A stretch of DNA of 64,000 nt. It comes from Spongiimicrobium salis. GTDB lineage: Bacteria; Bacteroidota; Bacteroidia; Flavobacteriales; Flavobacteriaceae. The stretch is from positions 2,046,001 to 2,110,000 of the forward strand of contig NZ_JBHEQA010000001.1 of assembly GCF_043678055.1 (NCBI RefSeq). Reading direction: 5' to 3'. The notes beneath the pieces were generated by a model. That model worked only from the letters and a program-made list of their open reading frames with translations. It ran no database searches and was not told the origin of the DNA. This document shows positions 34,060 through 42,891 of this stretch, in pieces. Position 1 is the stretch's first letter. The number at the start of each line of letters is the position of its first letter. The position numbers and the translations under genes were made by a program.

Positions 34060-36453
34060 ATGAAAATTTTTACCACAGTTTTTTTATGCCTGGGAATGGC
34101 AATTGGTGCAATGGCACAGCAAAAATACAAGGTATCCGGGAAGTTTTTGGATGAATTTGGTAGGCCTATGCCTGGAGTAAGTGTATTGGTAAAAGGATCG
34201 GATACCGGAACGCAAACAGATTTTCAGGGATACTATGAATTATCGCTTGTAAAAGGACAATATACCTTATCTTTTAGTTATTTGGGACCAACAAGGATCG
34301 AAAGAAGTTTTTTTCTGGATAGGGATATGAATTTGAATGTGCGATTGGGAGAAGAAATACAGGCGCTCGATGAAGCCATTGTGTCTGCCTCTCGGGTAAA
34401 TTCAGATTCCCCGATTACTTTTTCTGAGATCGACAAAGAAGCGATAGAAAAAGTAAATTTAGGACAGGATATCCCGGTGTTGCTAAATACATTGCCTTCG
34501 GTAGTATCCACCACTTTCGACGGTACCGGAATAGGATATACGGATATACGGATCAGGGGGGCAGATAACTCCAGAATCAATGTAACTTTAAATGGCATTC
34601 CCTATAATGATGCAGATAGTCAAGCTACATTTTGGGTTAACCTTCAAGATTTTGCTTCTTCCGTGGAGAGTATTCAGGTGCAGCGCGGTGTGGGAACTTC
34701 TACCAATGGAGCAGGTGCTTTTGGCGCCAGTATTAATGTATTGACCGATAATTATGCAGAAGAGGCCTTTGGGGAAATTTCAACCTCCTTCGGGAGTTTT
34801 AATACCCAAAAACAAACGGTTAAGTTTGGAACAGGGTTGTTGAATGAACATTTTGCCTTTTCTGGGCGACTATCAAGAATTAAATCCGATGGCTATGTAG
34901 ATCGTGCCTTTTCCGATTTGAGTTCTTATTTCTTGAGCGGGGTTTACAAAAGTGAAAATACCTTGATCAAAGCCCTTGTCTTTGGAGGAGAAGAGATTAC
35001 GGGACTTTCTTTTGCAGGTGTAGATGCGGCAACCTTGGAATCCAATAGAAGGTTTAATGCAGACGGACTTTTCTTTGATCAAGATGGGAATCAACAATTT
35101 CACGATAATCAGACAGATAATTATAAGCAGGATCATTACCAATTGCACTTTACCCATCAATTTAATAGTGCCTGGTCTGGAAATATTTCTTTGCACTATA
35201 CCTATGGGCTTGGATTCTTTGAACAATATATCGATGAAGCTTCTCTTGATTTTTACCGCCTGTCGCCTTTTGAATCCGGAGGCGAGACCATTACGGATTC
35301 GGATTTGGTCACACGTTCCCATTTAAATAGTGATTTCTACGGCACCGTTTTTAATATAAATTATAAAACAAACGCCGTCGATGCTATCTTTGGTGGGGGT
35401 TGGAACCGTTATGATGGAGAACAATTTGGAGAAATTATTTTTGCAGAATTTGCACCTTTGCCGAGCCTTCCCACGCGCTTTTTTGATAATGTAAGTGACA
35501 AAAAGGATGCAAATGTATATGCCAAGGCCACTTTTAAAGTAGATGAGCAATTTTCATTCTATGCGGACGCTCAAATCAGGAATATCGATTACGAGGCTAC
35601 GGGTAGCTTGTTTACGCCTGGAGCTGTTTTAAACGTAGATGAAAGCTATACTTTTTTTAACCCCAAAGCTGGGGTAACCTTTAAGGCAAATGAAAAAAAC
35701 AATCTTTATTTTTCTTATGCCAGGGCCAATAGGGAGCCTGCCAGGGTAGATTTTGAAAATGGTTCCCCGGAACCAGAACGTTTAAACGATTTTGAATTGG
35801 GATGGCGTTTGAACACCAATGCTATAAAAATCAATACCAATATTTTCTACCTTGATTTCGCCAATCAATTGGTGCTTACCGGAGAGTTAGATCAAGTGGG
35901 CTTTCCTATTCGTCAAAACAGCGGGCAAAGTTATCGCTTGGGATTGGAGGTTGATGCTGTCATTAGAATTTCCGACAAATGGAGTACACGGCCTAATTTT
36001 TCATTGAGTTCCAACAAGAACAAAGATTTTATTGCACAAAGAAATGGGGAGTTTGTAAATTTTGGAACCACCAATATCTCCTTTTCCCCGGAAATTATTG
36101 CAGGAAACGTACTGACCTACGCTCCTGTGGATAATCTTAGCTTTAGTCTATTCAGTAAATATGTAGGCGAACAATACTTGGCCAATCTTGATTTGGAAAG
36201 TTCTTTATTGGGAAGTTATTTTACGAATGATTTGAATATCCAATATCAGATTCAAGGCCTTTCTATTTTTAAAGCGATTCTACTTACCGCTCAAATCAAT
36301 AATATTTTTGATGAAACCTATGAAAACAATGGCTTCTTCTTCAGTTTTGATGTTCCTAATGATTCTGGAGTAGGCGTCACTACTTTTGATGGTGCAGGGT
36401 TCTACCCTCAAGCGGGCACCAATTTTCTTTTGGGGGCAACATTTAAGTTTTAA
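34060..36453 (+). CDS. TPP-riboswitch-controlled TonB-dependent receptor (probable thiamine uptake)
   Basis: A 797-residue outer-membrane receptor. The ATG at 34060 is chosen over a TTG at 34033 because it directly begins a good signal peptide (about 1–20, ending AMA). A carboxypeptidase-like domain (about 25–105: SGKFLDEFGRPMPGVSVLVK) precedes a plug (about 115–235, TDIRIRGADNSRINVTLNGI) and a β-barrel ending LLGATFKF. The TPP riboswitch in its leader strongly implies a thiamine-related substrate, thiamine itself or a precursor or phosphate ester. Transport across the inner membrane would need another protein; the PnuC-type transporter at 25350 is one candidate in this window. Confidence 0.93.
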   Translation: MKIFTTVFLCLGMAIGAMAQQKYKVSGKFLDEFGRPMPGVSVLVKGSDTGTQTDFQGYYELSLVKGQYTLSFSYLGPTRIERSFFLDRDMNLNVRLGEEIQALDEAIVSASRVNSDSPITFSEIDKEAIEKVNLGQDIPVLLNTLPSVVSTTFDGTGIGYTDIRIRGADNSRINVTLNGIPYNDADSQATFWVNLQDFASSVESIQVQRGVGTSTNGAGAFGASINVLTDNYAEEAFGEISTSFGSFNTQKQTVKFGTGLLNEHFAFSGRLSRIKSDGYVDRAFSDLSSYFLSGVYKSENTLIKALVFGGEEITGLSFAGVDAATLESNRRFNADGLFFDQDGNQQFHDNQTDNYKQDHYQLHFTHQFNSAWSGNISLHYTYGLGFFEQYIDEASLDFYRLSPFESGGETITDSDLVTRSHLNSDFYGTVFNINYKTNAVDAIFGGGWNRYDGEQFGEIIFAEFAPLPSLPTRFFDNVSDKKDANVYAKATFKVDEQFSFYADAQIRNIDYEATGSLFTPGAVLNVDESYTFFNPKAGVTFKANEKNNLYFSYARANREPARVDFENGSPEPERLNDFELGWRLNTNAIKINTNIFYLDFANQLVLTGELDQVGFPIRQNSGQSYRLGLEVDAVIRISDKWSTRPNFSLSSNKNKDFIAQRNGEFVNFGTTNISFSPEIIAGNVLTYAPVDNLSFSLFSKYVGEQYLANLDLESSLLGSYFTNDLNIQYQIQGLSIFKAILLTAQINNIFDETYENNGFFFSFDVPNDSGVGVTTFDGAGFYPQAGTNFLLGATFKF

Positions 36454-36467
36454 AAGGTAGAATGCCC

Positions 36468-36496
36468 TTGTTTTTTAAGGGAAACGGGTATTTTTG
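36468..36496 (+). promoter_or_regulatory. Bacteroidota-type promoter
   Basis: TTG at 36468–36470 and TATTTTTG at 36489–36496, spaced by 18 bp, fit the -33/-7 pattern. The start of transcription would be about 15 bases before the ATG at 36518. Confidence 0.6.
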
Positions 36497-36517
36497 TGTT
36501 ATCCTAAGCAAAATCGT

Positions 36518-36904
36518 ATGACACATTCATTATACTTGGTTCAAAGCGGGGAAGATATTCCTGCAGAGTTGGAAGAATTTGTTTCAAATTTGCCGATCAT
36601 TATTCTGATCGTCATAGTGCTTTTCTATTTTCTTCCCTCTATCATTGCCCTTTTTCGAGCAAAGCCTAATACCATTGCTATTATGGCGCTCAATCTTTTT
36701 TTGGGATGCACCCTAGTGGGCTGGGTCGTAGCACTTGTTTGGAGTCTCTCCGCCAATTCAAAACCGGTCATTGTACAGCAGGCACCCCATAAAGAGAAGA
36801 ATGCGGATGAATTTGAGAAATTAGCACGATTAAAGAAATTATTGGACGATGGAGCTATTACTGAACAGGAATATATCATTCAGAAGAACAAGCTTTTAAA
36901 ATAA
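36518..36904 (+). CDS. Superinfection-immunity-like membrane protein with SHOCT domain
   Basis: A 128-residue protein, with ATG 36518 preferred to a TTG at 36494. Two transmembrane helices (about 25–45 and 55–78) carry the motif IMALNLFLGCTLVGWVVALVW, typical of the Imm_superinfect family named after the T4 Imm protein. The C-terminus is a SHOCT domain (EKLARLKKLLDDGAITEQEY), a short oligomerisation module. Bacterial homologues are widespread and mostly unrelated to phage defence, so the family name should not be taken as function. Confidence 0.8.
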   Translation: MTHSLYLVQSGEDIPAELEEFVSNLPIIILIVIVLFYFLPSIIALFRAKPNTIAIMALNLFLGCTLVGWVVALVWSLSANSKPVIVQQAPHKEKNADEFEKLARLKKLLDDGAITEQEYIIQKNKLLK

Positions 36905-36908
36905 TCAA

Positions 36909-37388
36909 ATGATGCCGCTGATTGAACAAATATATAGGATAAAGGCGGATATTGATATTGTTTTTGATCTTGCCAGGAGTATTGATCTCCATCAAATTTC
37001 TACAGCGCATACCAAAGAGAAGGCCATAGCGGGAAAGACGAGTGGCCTTTTGGAGCTTCATGAGCAGGTAACATGGCGTGCAAAACACTTTGGAATCTAT
37101 CAAAATCTAACTTCTGAGATGAGGGAATTGAAGAAACCCAATTACTTTGTGGATGAGATGGTTGCTGGTGCTTTCCAAAGCTTTAGGCACGAACATTGGT
37201 TTGAAAGTAGCCAAGGGGTTACTGTGATGACCGACCGTTTTGATTACCGTGCGCCTCTTGGGATCTTAGGGAAGTGCGCGGATTACGTTTTCCTTAAAAA
37301 ATACATGGAAACTTTTTTAAACCAACGTAATCTGGTGGTTAAAGAATTTGCGGAATCGGGCAGATGGAAAGAAGTGTTACCGTATTAG
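36909..37388 (+). CDS. SRPBCC-fold (START-like) protein
   Basis: A 159-residue soluble protein that begins three bases after the previous stop; a second ATG at 36912 is also possible. The opening (YRIKADIDIVFDLARSIDLH), the central ELHEQVTWRAKHFGIYQNLTSE and the closing DYRAPLGILGKCADYVFLKKYM are typical of SRPBCC proteins related to cell-division inhibitor SulA-linked and polyketide-cyclase groups, which bind hydrophobic ligands in a deep cavity. Ligand unknown. The next gene follows after 12 bases, suggesting a small operon with 36518 and 37401. Confidence 0.8.
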   Translation: MMPLIEQIYRIKADIDIVFDLARSIDLHQISTAHTKEKAIAGKTSGLLELHEQVTWRAKHFGIYQNLTSEMRELKKPNYFVDEMVAGAFQSFRHEHWFESSQGVTVMTDRFDYRAPLGILGKCADYVFLKKYMETFLNQRNLVVKEFAESGRWKEVLPY

Positions 37389-37400
37389 AAGATATGGACT

Positions 37401-38171
37401 ATGGGGTTTTATGATCTTTCAAAAGAAGCACGTGAACAACTCGTTGAGAAAATCAACCGAGAGCTTCATGAAGATATTGCTGCTCAAAGTCAGCAGTACT
37501 TGCTTTTATATTTTTCGGATGAAGATACCTACATCCGTAAAACCGCCTATTTGGCCATAGGAAGGTTGTATAAGGCACAACCGAAACGGCGAATGGCTAT
37601 TCTTAAGGTGCTTGGAAAGTTGTTAAGAGCAGATTTGGAGAAAATAAGGCAGACCGTTGTCAATGCTGCTGGTGAAATAGGAATGCTTCATTTTAAGGAA
37701 GTACAAGCTTTTTTTGATACAGCTTTGTTCGATTCGCATCATACGGTCCGCAATGCCGTAATAGGGTCAGTGAAGAAAATGAGTGCAAAAAATCCGGTTC
37801 CCGTTTTGGCTTGGGCTAAAACCTATTTGGAACATCCCAATAAAGAAATTCGAAGGGAAATTTGCCACGGAATAGAATTGAGAGGGCGTACACATCCTCA
37901 GGATATTCTCCCCTTATTGGCCCAACTGCAATTTGACGCCACCGCGAGAGTCAGGAATACTTTGATTCATGTATTGGGGCAGATTGCCTATAAAAAGGGA
38001 TGTCTGGAAACTGTTATGGAAGCACTAAAATATTGGGAAAATAAGGCCCTCGTAGCTGCCGCCATTGATGAAATCATTGATGTTCATCATAGGTACAGAA
38101 GTTTTTCCCATTACACCCAAGAACAGGCTATTGCTTATATTGATCGTGTGAATATTTTAAAAAAGAAATAA
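37401..38171 (+). CDS. HEAT-repeat (AlkD-like) protein
   Basis: A 256-residue all-helical protein with about six HEAT repeats (for example DEDTYIRKTAYLAIGRLYK, LEKIRQTVVNAAGEIG, SHHTVRNAVIGSVKKM, NKEIRREICHGIELRG). This resembles DNA-alkylation-repair AlkD-like and other HEAT scaffolds. No catalytic Asp typical of AlkD could be placed with confidence, so DNA-repair activity is only a possibility. It probably shares a transcript with the SRPBCC gene and converges on the Rieske-like lipoprotein gene, six bases from its end. Confidence 0.7.
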   Translation: MGFYDLSKEAREQLVEKINRELHEDIAAQSQQYLLLYFSDEDTYIRKTAYLAIGRLYKAQPKRRMAILKVLGKLLRADLEKIRQTVVNAAGEIGMLHFKEVQAFFDTALFDSHHTVRNAVIGSVKKMSAKNPVPVLAWAKTYLEHPNKEIRREICHGIELRGRTHPQDILPLLAQLQFDATARVRNTLIHVLGQIAYKKGCLETVMEALKYWENKALVAAAIDEIIDVHHRYRSFSHYTQEQAIAYIDRVNILKKK

Positions 38172-38177
38172 GCTCCC

Positions 38178-38615
38178 TTAATTGGAAATTACAATGGTAT
38201 TTCCATTAGAGGTGGCCCGATATTCCAATAGATCGAAAAAACGACCTTCTTCCTGTTCCAAATTTAAAAACTGCCCGGTGAAAAGGCTATACTGGTAGTT
38301 TTCGCAAGGACAGGTAACCGAAGTTCCGGTAAGCTCCATGGTAGAGCAAGAGTTTGGAGCGTGATTGGGACAACTGGCTTCAAAGGCGCGGAATTGTCCA
38401 ATTCCTGCATTGACCACAAAAACACCCCGCGTACCCACACCAGGGTTGTTAATGAAGACCGCATTACCAATAGTATTCAAGGGACTAAACAAGGGAAGAT
38501 TAAGGTTGATGTCAAAACGAAAGCCTATTTCTTGTAAAAACGGATTGCGATTACTTCGGTCATTCGTACAGGAAAGTAGACAAATCAATAAAAAAACACC
38601 TAAAATACGTTTCAT
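38178..38615 (-). CDS. Rieske-like lipoprotein with altered cluster ligands
   Basis: A 145-residue protein starting at ATG 38615, which places a lipoprotein signal (LLICLLSC, lipid-modified Cys near residue 16) at the N-terminus. The C-terminal half has the Rieske fold pattern with two Cys-rich loops. However, they read SCPNHAPNSCS and CPCENYQYS: the second loop has Glu where the ligand His of CPCH should be, and the first is CPNH instead of CxH. It may not bind a [2Fe-2S] cluster, or may use other ligands. It is transcribed away from greA. Confidence 0.75.
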   Translation of the reverse strand: MKRILGVFLLICLLSCTNDRSNRNPFLQEIGFRFDINLNLPLFSPLNTIGNAVFINNPGVGTRGVFVVNAGIGQFRAFEASCPNHAPNSCSTMELTGTSVTCPCENYQYSLFTGQFLNLEQEEGRFFDLLEYRATSNGNTIVISN

Positions 38616-38665
38616 AGCAGCAGTTCTATTTAAGATAACTTCAACAAAATTGAACAAAAAATATG

Positions 38666-38701
38666 TATATTTGTCTTAAATCCTCTATAAAAAGAGGATT
38701 T
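38666..38701 (+). promoter_or_regulatory. greA promoter box and 5' leader hairpin
   Basis: TATATTTG (38666–38673) fits the -7 box. It is followed at once by AAATCCTCT (38678–38686) and AGAGGATTT (38693–38701), a perfect 9-bp hairpin that would sit at the extreme 5' end of the greA mRNA, followed by TCTTATTT. No TTG at -33 spacing is evident. Confidence 0.5.
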
Positions 38702-38725
38702 TCTTATTTAGTAAATAGTGCAATC

Positions 38726-39202
38726 ATGAGTAAGATATCATATTATACAGCAGAAGGATTAAAAAATCTAAGGGAAGAACTCAATCAGCTTAAAGATGTA
38801 GAACGCCCTAAAGCCTCCAATGCCATCGCTGAAGCCAGGGATAAAGGGGATCTGTCGGAAAATGCAGAATATGATGCCGCAAAGGAAGCCCAAGGCTTAT
38901 TGGAGATGCGGATAGCCAAATTAGAGGAAGTATTGGCCAATGCCCGATTAATTGATGAATCGCAATTGGATACTTCTAAAGTATTGGTATTGTCTACGGT
39001 GAAATTAAAAAATCAAAACAATGGTATGGAAATGAAATATACCTTGGTGGCCGAGAGTGAAGCAGATTTAAAAGCCGGAAAAATATCAGTCAATTCCCCA
39101 ATAGGAAAAGGTCTTTTGGGAAAAGAAGTAGGTGATGTAGCCGAGATTACGGTCCCTAATGGAACTATAAAGTTTGACATTTTAGAAATCACAAGGGAGT
39201 AA
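38726..39202 (+). CDS. greA: Transcription elongation factor GreA
   Basis: A 158-residue protein starting at ATG 38726 (MSKISYYTAEGLKNLREELN); a TTG at 38663 in frame would add a nonsense N-terminus. The coiled-coil tip carries EARDKGDLSENAEYDAAKEAQ, with the acidic residues that enter the RNA polymerase secondary channel and stimulate transcript cleavage. The C-terminal FKBP-like domain follows (SPIGKGLLGKEVGDVAEITV). Length is normal. Confidence 0.97.
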   Translation: MSKISYYTAEGLKNLREELNQLKDVERPKASNAIAEARDKGDLSENAEYDAAKEAQGLLEMRIAKLEEVLANARLIDESQLDTSKVLVLSTVKLKNQNNGMEMKYTLVAESEADLKAGKISVNSPIGKGLLGKEVGDVAEITVPNGTIKFDILEITRE

Positions 39203-39239
39203 GGGTTCCTTTTTGGAAATCGCCCAAATACAAGTATAC

Positions 39240-39632
39240 ATGGCCAGTATTTTTACAAAGATCATCAAGGGAGAAATTCCATGTTATAAAATCGCAGAAG
39301 ATGCGGACTATTTTGCGTTTTTAGATATCAATCCAAATTCCAAAGGCCATACGCTCTGTATTCCAAAAAAGGAGGTGGATAAGTTGCTAGATTTGGATGA
39401 AGCTACCTACATGGGTCTTATGGCATTTTCCAGAAAAGTAGGAAAAGCGATAGAAAAAACAATGGATTGCCAACGTGTTGGGATGACGGTCATTGGCTTG
39501 GAAGTTCCTCACGTACATGTACACCTTATCCCCTTGCACTCTATGGCGGATGCAGTTTTTCACCATAAAGTGAAATTGACCCATGAAGAGTTTCTTGCTG
39601 TGGCAGAGAAAATCAAAGCGGCCTTGGACTAA
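39240..39632 (+). CDS. HIT family protein
   Basis: A 130-residue protein starting at ATG 39240 (MASIFTKIIKGEIPCYKIAED). It has the catalytic histidine triad HVHVHLIPLH near residue 97, the signature of HIT nucleotide hydrolases/transferases such as the Hint branch, which cleave AMP-linked substrates. An ATG-proximal match to family starts supports this boundary. It follows greA after 37 bases and may share its mRNA, a common arrangement in Flavobacteria. Confidence 0.95.
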   Translation: MASIFTKIIKGEIPCYKIAEDADYFAFLDINPNSKGHTLCIPKKEVDKLLDLDEATYMGLMAFSRKVGKAIEKTMDCQRVGMTVIGLEVPHVHVHLIPLHSMADAVFHHKVKLTHEEFLAVAEKIKAALD

Positions 39633-39787
39633 AACCTTTGCCATGGCATCATAAATATGCCGATGCGATAGCTGCAAAAATAACATGCGCTCGTGAAGGT
39701 TTTCAGAAAAAGGAAGTTGTGACCCAACGTAATGGAATTGTATCAGGGTACGACTGAAGTATTCCATAAGCATGAATTTTTTCAAAA

Positions 39788-40516
39788 ATGATCTACTCCT
39801 TAAAAAATAATGAAACCATTGTTCCCCATGATCGGAATGTGTGTGTGCTGTTTCACGGAAGTATAACCATTAGTGTAGCAGGGAATACCAAAGCCATAGG
39901 GTCCAAGCACTTTTTTTTCTTTGATACCTCTTTTGAGATTGTGGCCGCTTCTCCTTTTCTAGAAGGATTTATCATAGGATTAGATGCGGAGTTTTTAAAA
40001 AACTTTCCGGATATTACCTCGGCTTCACAAGAAATGGCCCCATTTAAAACAGTGCCCATAAAAAAGATAGACAGCAAAAAAAGCCAGATCAAAGCCATGC
40101 TCGATGCTGATGCAAATAGGCGTTTGTCAGAGAGTTATTCCCATATTCTTTGGAGTGAATTGATACGGGAATACCAAGATCAAGGACAGACCTTGTCTAC
40201 TATAGGGCAATTCTCGGCCCTAATCGATCAACATATAGAACACAATTATTGTGCAGGTACTTACGCTGAAATGATGGGGGTGCCGCTAAAAAAATTGATT
40301 AAGGAGGTTAAAAAAAGCGAGAATAAAACACCCTGTAATTTTATTACGGAAAAAGTCATCGAAAAGGCGAAATACAAATTAACGCATACCGATGATACCA
40401 GTCAAATGATCGCCTATCAGCTAGGCTTTGATGATCCATACTATTTCATCAAGTATTTCAAAAAAAATACGAGTGTCACACCTACGCAATTTAGGGCACA
40501 ATTCCCTATTTCCTGA
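39788..40516 (+). CDS. AraC-family transcriptional regulator
   Basis: A 242-residue protein with a cupin-like N-terminal part (about 1–75) and a C-terminal AraC/XylS DNA-binding domain (about 150–240: TYAEMMGVPLKKLIKEVKK for the first helix-turn-helix and MIAYQLGFDDPYYFIKYFKK for the second, ending PTQFRAQF). It is followed on the same strand by the peroxiredoxin-like gene. The 96-bp gap between them holds an 11-bp direct repeat with 20-bp period, a plausible binding site. Effector unknown. Confidence 0.92.
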   Translation: MIYSLKNNETIVPHDRNVCVLFHGSITISVAGNTKAIGSKHFFFFDTSFEIVAASPFLEGFIIGLDAEFLKNFPDITSASQEMAPFKTVPIKKIDSKKSQIKAMLDADANRRLSESYSHILWSELIREYQDQGQTLSTIGQFSALIDQHIEHNYCAGTYAEMMGVPLKKLIKEVKKSENKTPCNFITEKVIEKAKYKLTHTDDTSQMIAYQLGFDDPYYFIKYFKKNTSVTPTQFRAQFPIS

Positions 40517-40525
40517 TTCGCGGGA

Positions 40526-40556
40526 ATTTTTTCCATCTTTTCATCATTTTTTCCAT
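40526..40556 (+). promoter_or_regulatory. Direct repeat, candidate AraC-type operator
   Basis: ATTTTTTCCAT occurs at 40526–40536 and again at 40546–40556, a 20-bp period (two helical turns). A TACTTTTG -7-like box lies just downstream at 40568–40575, before the gene at 40613. AraC-family dimers commonly bind such direct half-sites next to the -35 region. Confidence 0.45.
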
Positions 40557-40612
40557 TTTCCCATCCCTACTTTTGGTGGATCTTTGCGTTAAGAAATTAA
40601 AAAAATAACGCA

Positions 40613-41266
40613 ATGAATTTATCAAATACCCTCGCAGCGCGAAAAGCAAAGAACGCACAAAATATTCCGGCCGAAAAATGGGCCATTATGGAACATAGCA
40701 CTAACGAACTCAAAGCACTTAAACTTGGAGATAAGGCCCTAAAAGTGGGGGACAGTTTGCCTGTTTTTAACTTGCCCAATGTTCATGGAAATCCGCTTTC
40801 CCTTGGGGATTTTCAACAGGAATTTCTCATCATTTCCTTTTATAGGGGAGGATGGTGCCCTTTTTGTAATATGGAGTTGAAGGCACTACAGCAACAACTT
40901 CCCGAATTGCAAAAATTAGGAGCCGAGCTGATAGCGATTTCCCCTGAGATGCCGGATCACTCCTTAACGACCTCAGAGAAAAATGAACTTAGTTTTACCG
41001 TATTGAGTGATGCAAATAATGTTTATGCGAAATCTTTGGGATTGGTATTCCAACTTCCAGAAGATTTAAGGACCGTATACCATTCATTTAATCTTCATGT
41101 GGATGTACACAATGGGAACAAGGCTTATGAATTGCCCATGCCCGCCACTTACATCGTCAATAAGGAAAGAAAGGTGGTCTATAGTTTTGTTCCTGAGGAT
41201 TATACCGAAAGATTAGACCCGGAAATCATAAAAGAAGTGCTCAGTGAACGGGGAATCAATTCATAA
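40613..41266 (+). CDS. Peroxiredoxin-like AhpC/TSA protein
   Basis: A 217-residue cytosolic thioredoxin-fold protein. A helical N-terminal part (about 1–45) is followed by the AhpC/TSA domain: PVFNLPNVHGNPLSL, then YRGGWCPFCNMELKAL with the CPFC pair near residue 82, and AISPEMPDHSL. CPFC replaces the usual PxxxTxxC, placing it in the 'peroxiredoxin-like' family that reduces peroxides or acts as a thiol oxidoreductase. The AraC regulator gene upstream is a likely controller. Confidence 0.9.
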   Translation: MNLSNTLAARKAKNAQNIPAEKWAIMEHSTNELKALKLGDKALKVGDSLPVFNLPNVHGNPLSLGDFQQEFLIISFYRGGWCPFCNMELKALQQQLPELQKLGAELIAISPEMPDHSLTTSEKNELSFTVLSDANNVYAKSLGLVFQLPEDLRTVYHSFNLHVDVHNGNKAYELPMPATYIVNKERKVVYSFVPEDYTERLDPEIIKEVLSERGINS

Positions 41267-41365
41267 ATCCAAGAAGTCCGAAAAGTGAAATGGTCCCAAG
41301 CTTCTTTTTCTTTTTTTGCATGCAGTGGCTTTTCTGTACCTTTAGAAAAGTAAAATAGGAGTGTA

Positions 41366-41860
41366 ATGAACAAGAAAACACATGGGTATGTCATTGCTCT
41401 TGTCCTTCTGCTTTTTGGGACAGGACTATGGGCACAGGAAAACGAAAAAGAAGCCTTGGCCAAATTGTCCTTTATGATGGGAAATTGGAAAGGGACATCC
41501 ACGGTCTATAGCAAGGATACTACTAAAAGTGTTGAGGTAACAGAAAAGGTACAGTATATCTTGGAGGGAAATCTAATGGTTTTAGACGTGAAGTCGCCCC
41601 TGATACAACTGCATACCGTCATCAGCTATAATATGGAGGAAGGTGTTTATTATTACAGCCCTTTTTCCAATAGAGGTGGAGCAAGCTATAAAGGAAGGTA
41701 CGAAGAAGGGAAATTTAAGGTCACTTTTAGTGAAAAAAGAAGATTGACCTTTGAAAGAACACCCGAAGGTGCTTTTCATGAATACGGGGAGAAACTCACG
41801 AATGGGGTTTGGGAAAAGTATTTTGAAGATGTATTATATCCTTTTCCGGAAGGAGAATAG
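41366..41860 (+). CDS. Secreted DUF1579/lipocalin-like protein
   Basis: A 164-residue protein with a signal peptide (about 1–23, ending LWA). The mature part begins with LAKLSFMMGNWKGTSTVYSK, a pattern seen in DUF1579-type small β-barrel proteins of Bacteroidota, and consists mainly of β-strands. Ligand and role are unknown. No operon partner is obvious; the MBL-fold lipoprotein gene starts 73 bases later. Confidence 0.65.
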   Translation: MNKKTHGYVIALVLLLFGTGLWAQENEKEALAKLSFMMGNWKGTSTVYSKDTTKSVEVTEKVQYILEGNLMVLDVKSPLIQLHTVISYNMEEGVYYYSPFSNRGGASYKGRYEEGKFKVTFSEKRRLTFERTPEGAFHEYGEKLTNGVWEKYFEDVLYPFPEGE

Positions 41861-41933
41861 GTTTGTCCTACTTCGGTAGATTTTTTGGAGCAGCTATTAA
41901 AAATCAACTTGCTTTTCTGTACATTGGTTGCCT

Positions 41934-42890
41934 ATGAAATTAAAACGACTACATTTAGGTTTTTTGAGCATTTTTATCGTGTTCCTGAGTTGTGCGGGCA
42001 TTTCTAAAAAAGACGATACAGATTGGTGCGGACAACCTTTAAGGCCACAATTTAAGGGGTTGAAAGAGATAAGTGTATCAAGCCATTGGTTTAAAGTATA
42101 CGAAGTGGGGCACAATACCTATGCTATTGCAGAACCTTTTAATTTTCAAGAAGTAATTTCCTATCTGATTATCGGGAAAGAAATGGCATTGTTGTTCGAT
42201 TCCGGGATGGGCATGGCATCTATGGCCGCTACAGTTCAAGAACTCACCCAACTTCCGATAACCGTATTGAATTCCCATACCCACTATGACCATATAGGAG
42301 GAAATTATGAGTTCAATACGATCCTCGCCATGAATACTTCTTTTACCAAGGCACGTGCCCAACATGGTTTGCCACATTCTTTTGTACAACATGAAGTGCG
42401 CAAAAATGCCTTGTGTTTGGATAAAATCAAAGGATTGGATACGCTAAACTATCATATCAAAGGGTTTTCGATAACAAGATTTATTACCGATAAAACGGTG
42501 ATCGATTTAGGGAATAGAAAATTGGAAGTACTAGCTACCCCAGGTCATACACCCGATGCGATTTCAGTATTGGATGAGGAAAATGGATATTTGTGGACAG
42601 GGGATACTTTCTATGAAGCGCCAATTTGGTTGTTCGATGAGGAGACGGATTTAAAGGAATATCAGAAGAGCATTCAGAAACTTTCTGCTTTACATCCCAA
42701 ATTGAACAAAGTATTTCCCGCCCACAATACTCCAGTGGCAGAACCAATCCGCTTGCAAGAATTGGTAGCAGCTTTTGATGAGGTGTTACGAGGTGTTGTA
42801 CGACCAACTGAAGAAGCGGAAGATTCTTTTGTCTTTAACTTTCCATATTTCTCTTTTGTAATTCGAAAAGAACTCCTTTCCTTGGATTAA
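41934..42890 (+). CDS. MBL-fold metallohydrolase lipoprotein
   Basis: A 318-residue protein from ATG 41934 (a TTG lies two codons upstream). The signal ends in a lipobox (VFLSC). The metallo-β-lactamase fold carries HTHYDHIGG (Zn ligands), TPGHTPDAIS, TGDTFYEAP and FPAHN, the full set of ligands for a binuclear zinc hydrolase. It is membrane-anchored on the periplasmic side. The family includes β-lactamases, glyoxalase II and lactonases; substrate cannot be inferred. Confidence 0.9.
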   Translation: MKLKRLHLGFLSIFIVFLSCAGISKKDDTDWCGQPLRPQFKGLKEISVSSHWFKVYEVGHNTYAIAEPFNFQEVISYLIIGKEMALLFDSGMGMASMAATVQELTQLPITVLNSHTHYDHIGGNYEFNTILAMNTSFTKARAQHGLPHSFVQHEVRKNALCLDKIKGLDTLNYHIKGFSITRFITDKTVIDLGNRKLEVLATPGHTPDAISVLDEENGYLWTGDTFYEAPIWLFDEETDLKEYQKSIQKLSALHPKLNKVFPAHNTPVAEPIRLQELVAAFDEVLRGVVRPTEEAEDSFVFNFPYFSFVIRKELLSLD

Positions 42891-42891
42891 G

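Noticed and set aside
36518..36904. Phage-exclusion (Imm) function
   Set aside because: The family is widespread outside phages and no phage genes are nearby; the name alone does not support it.
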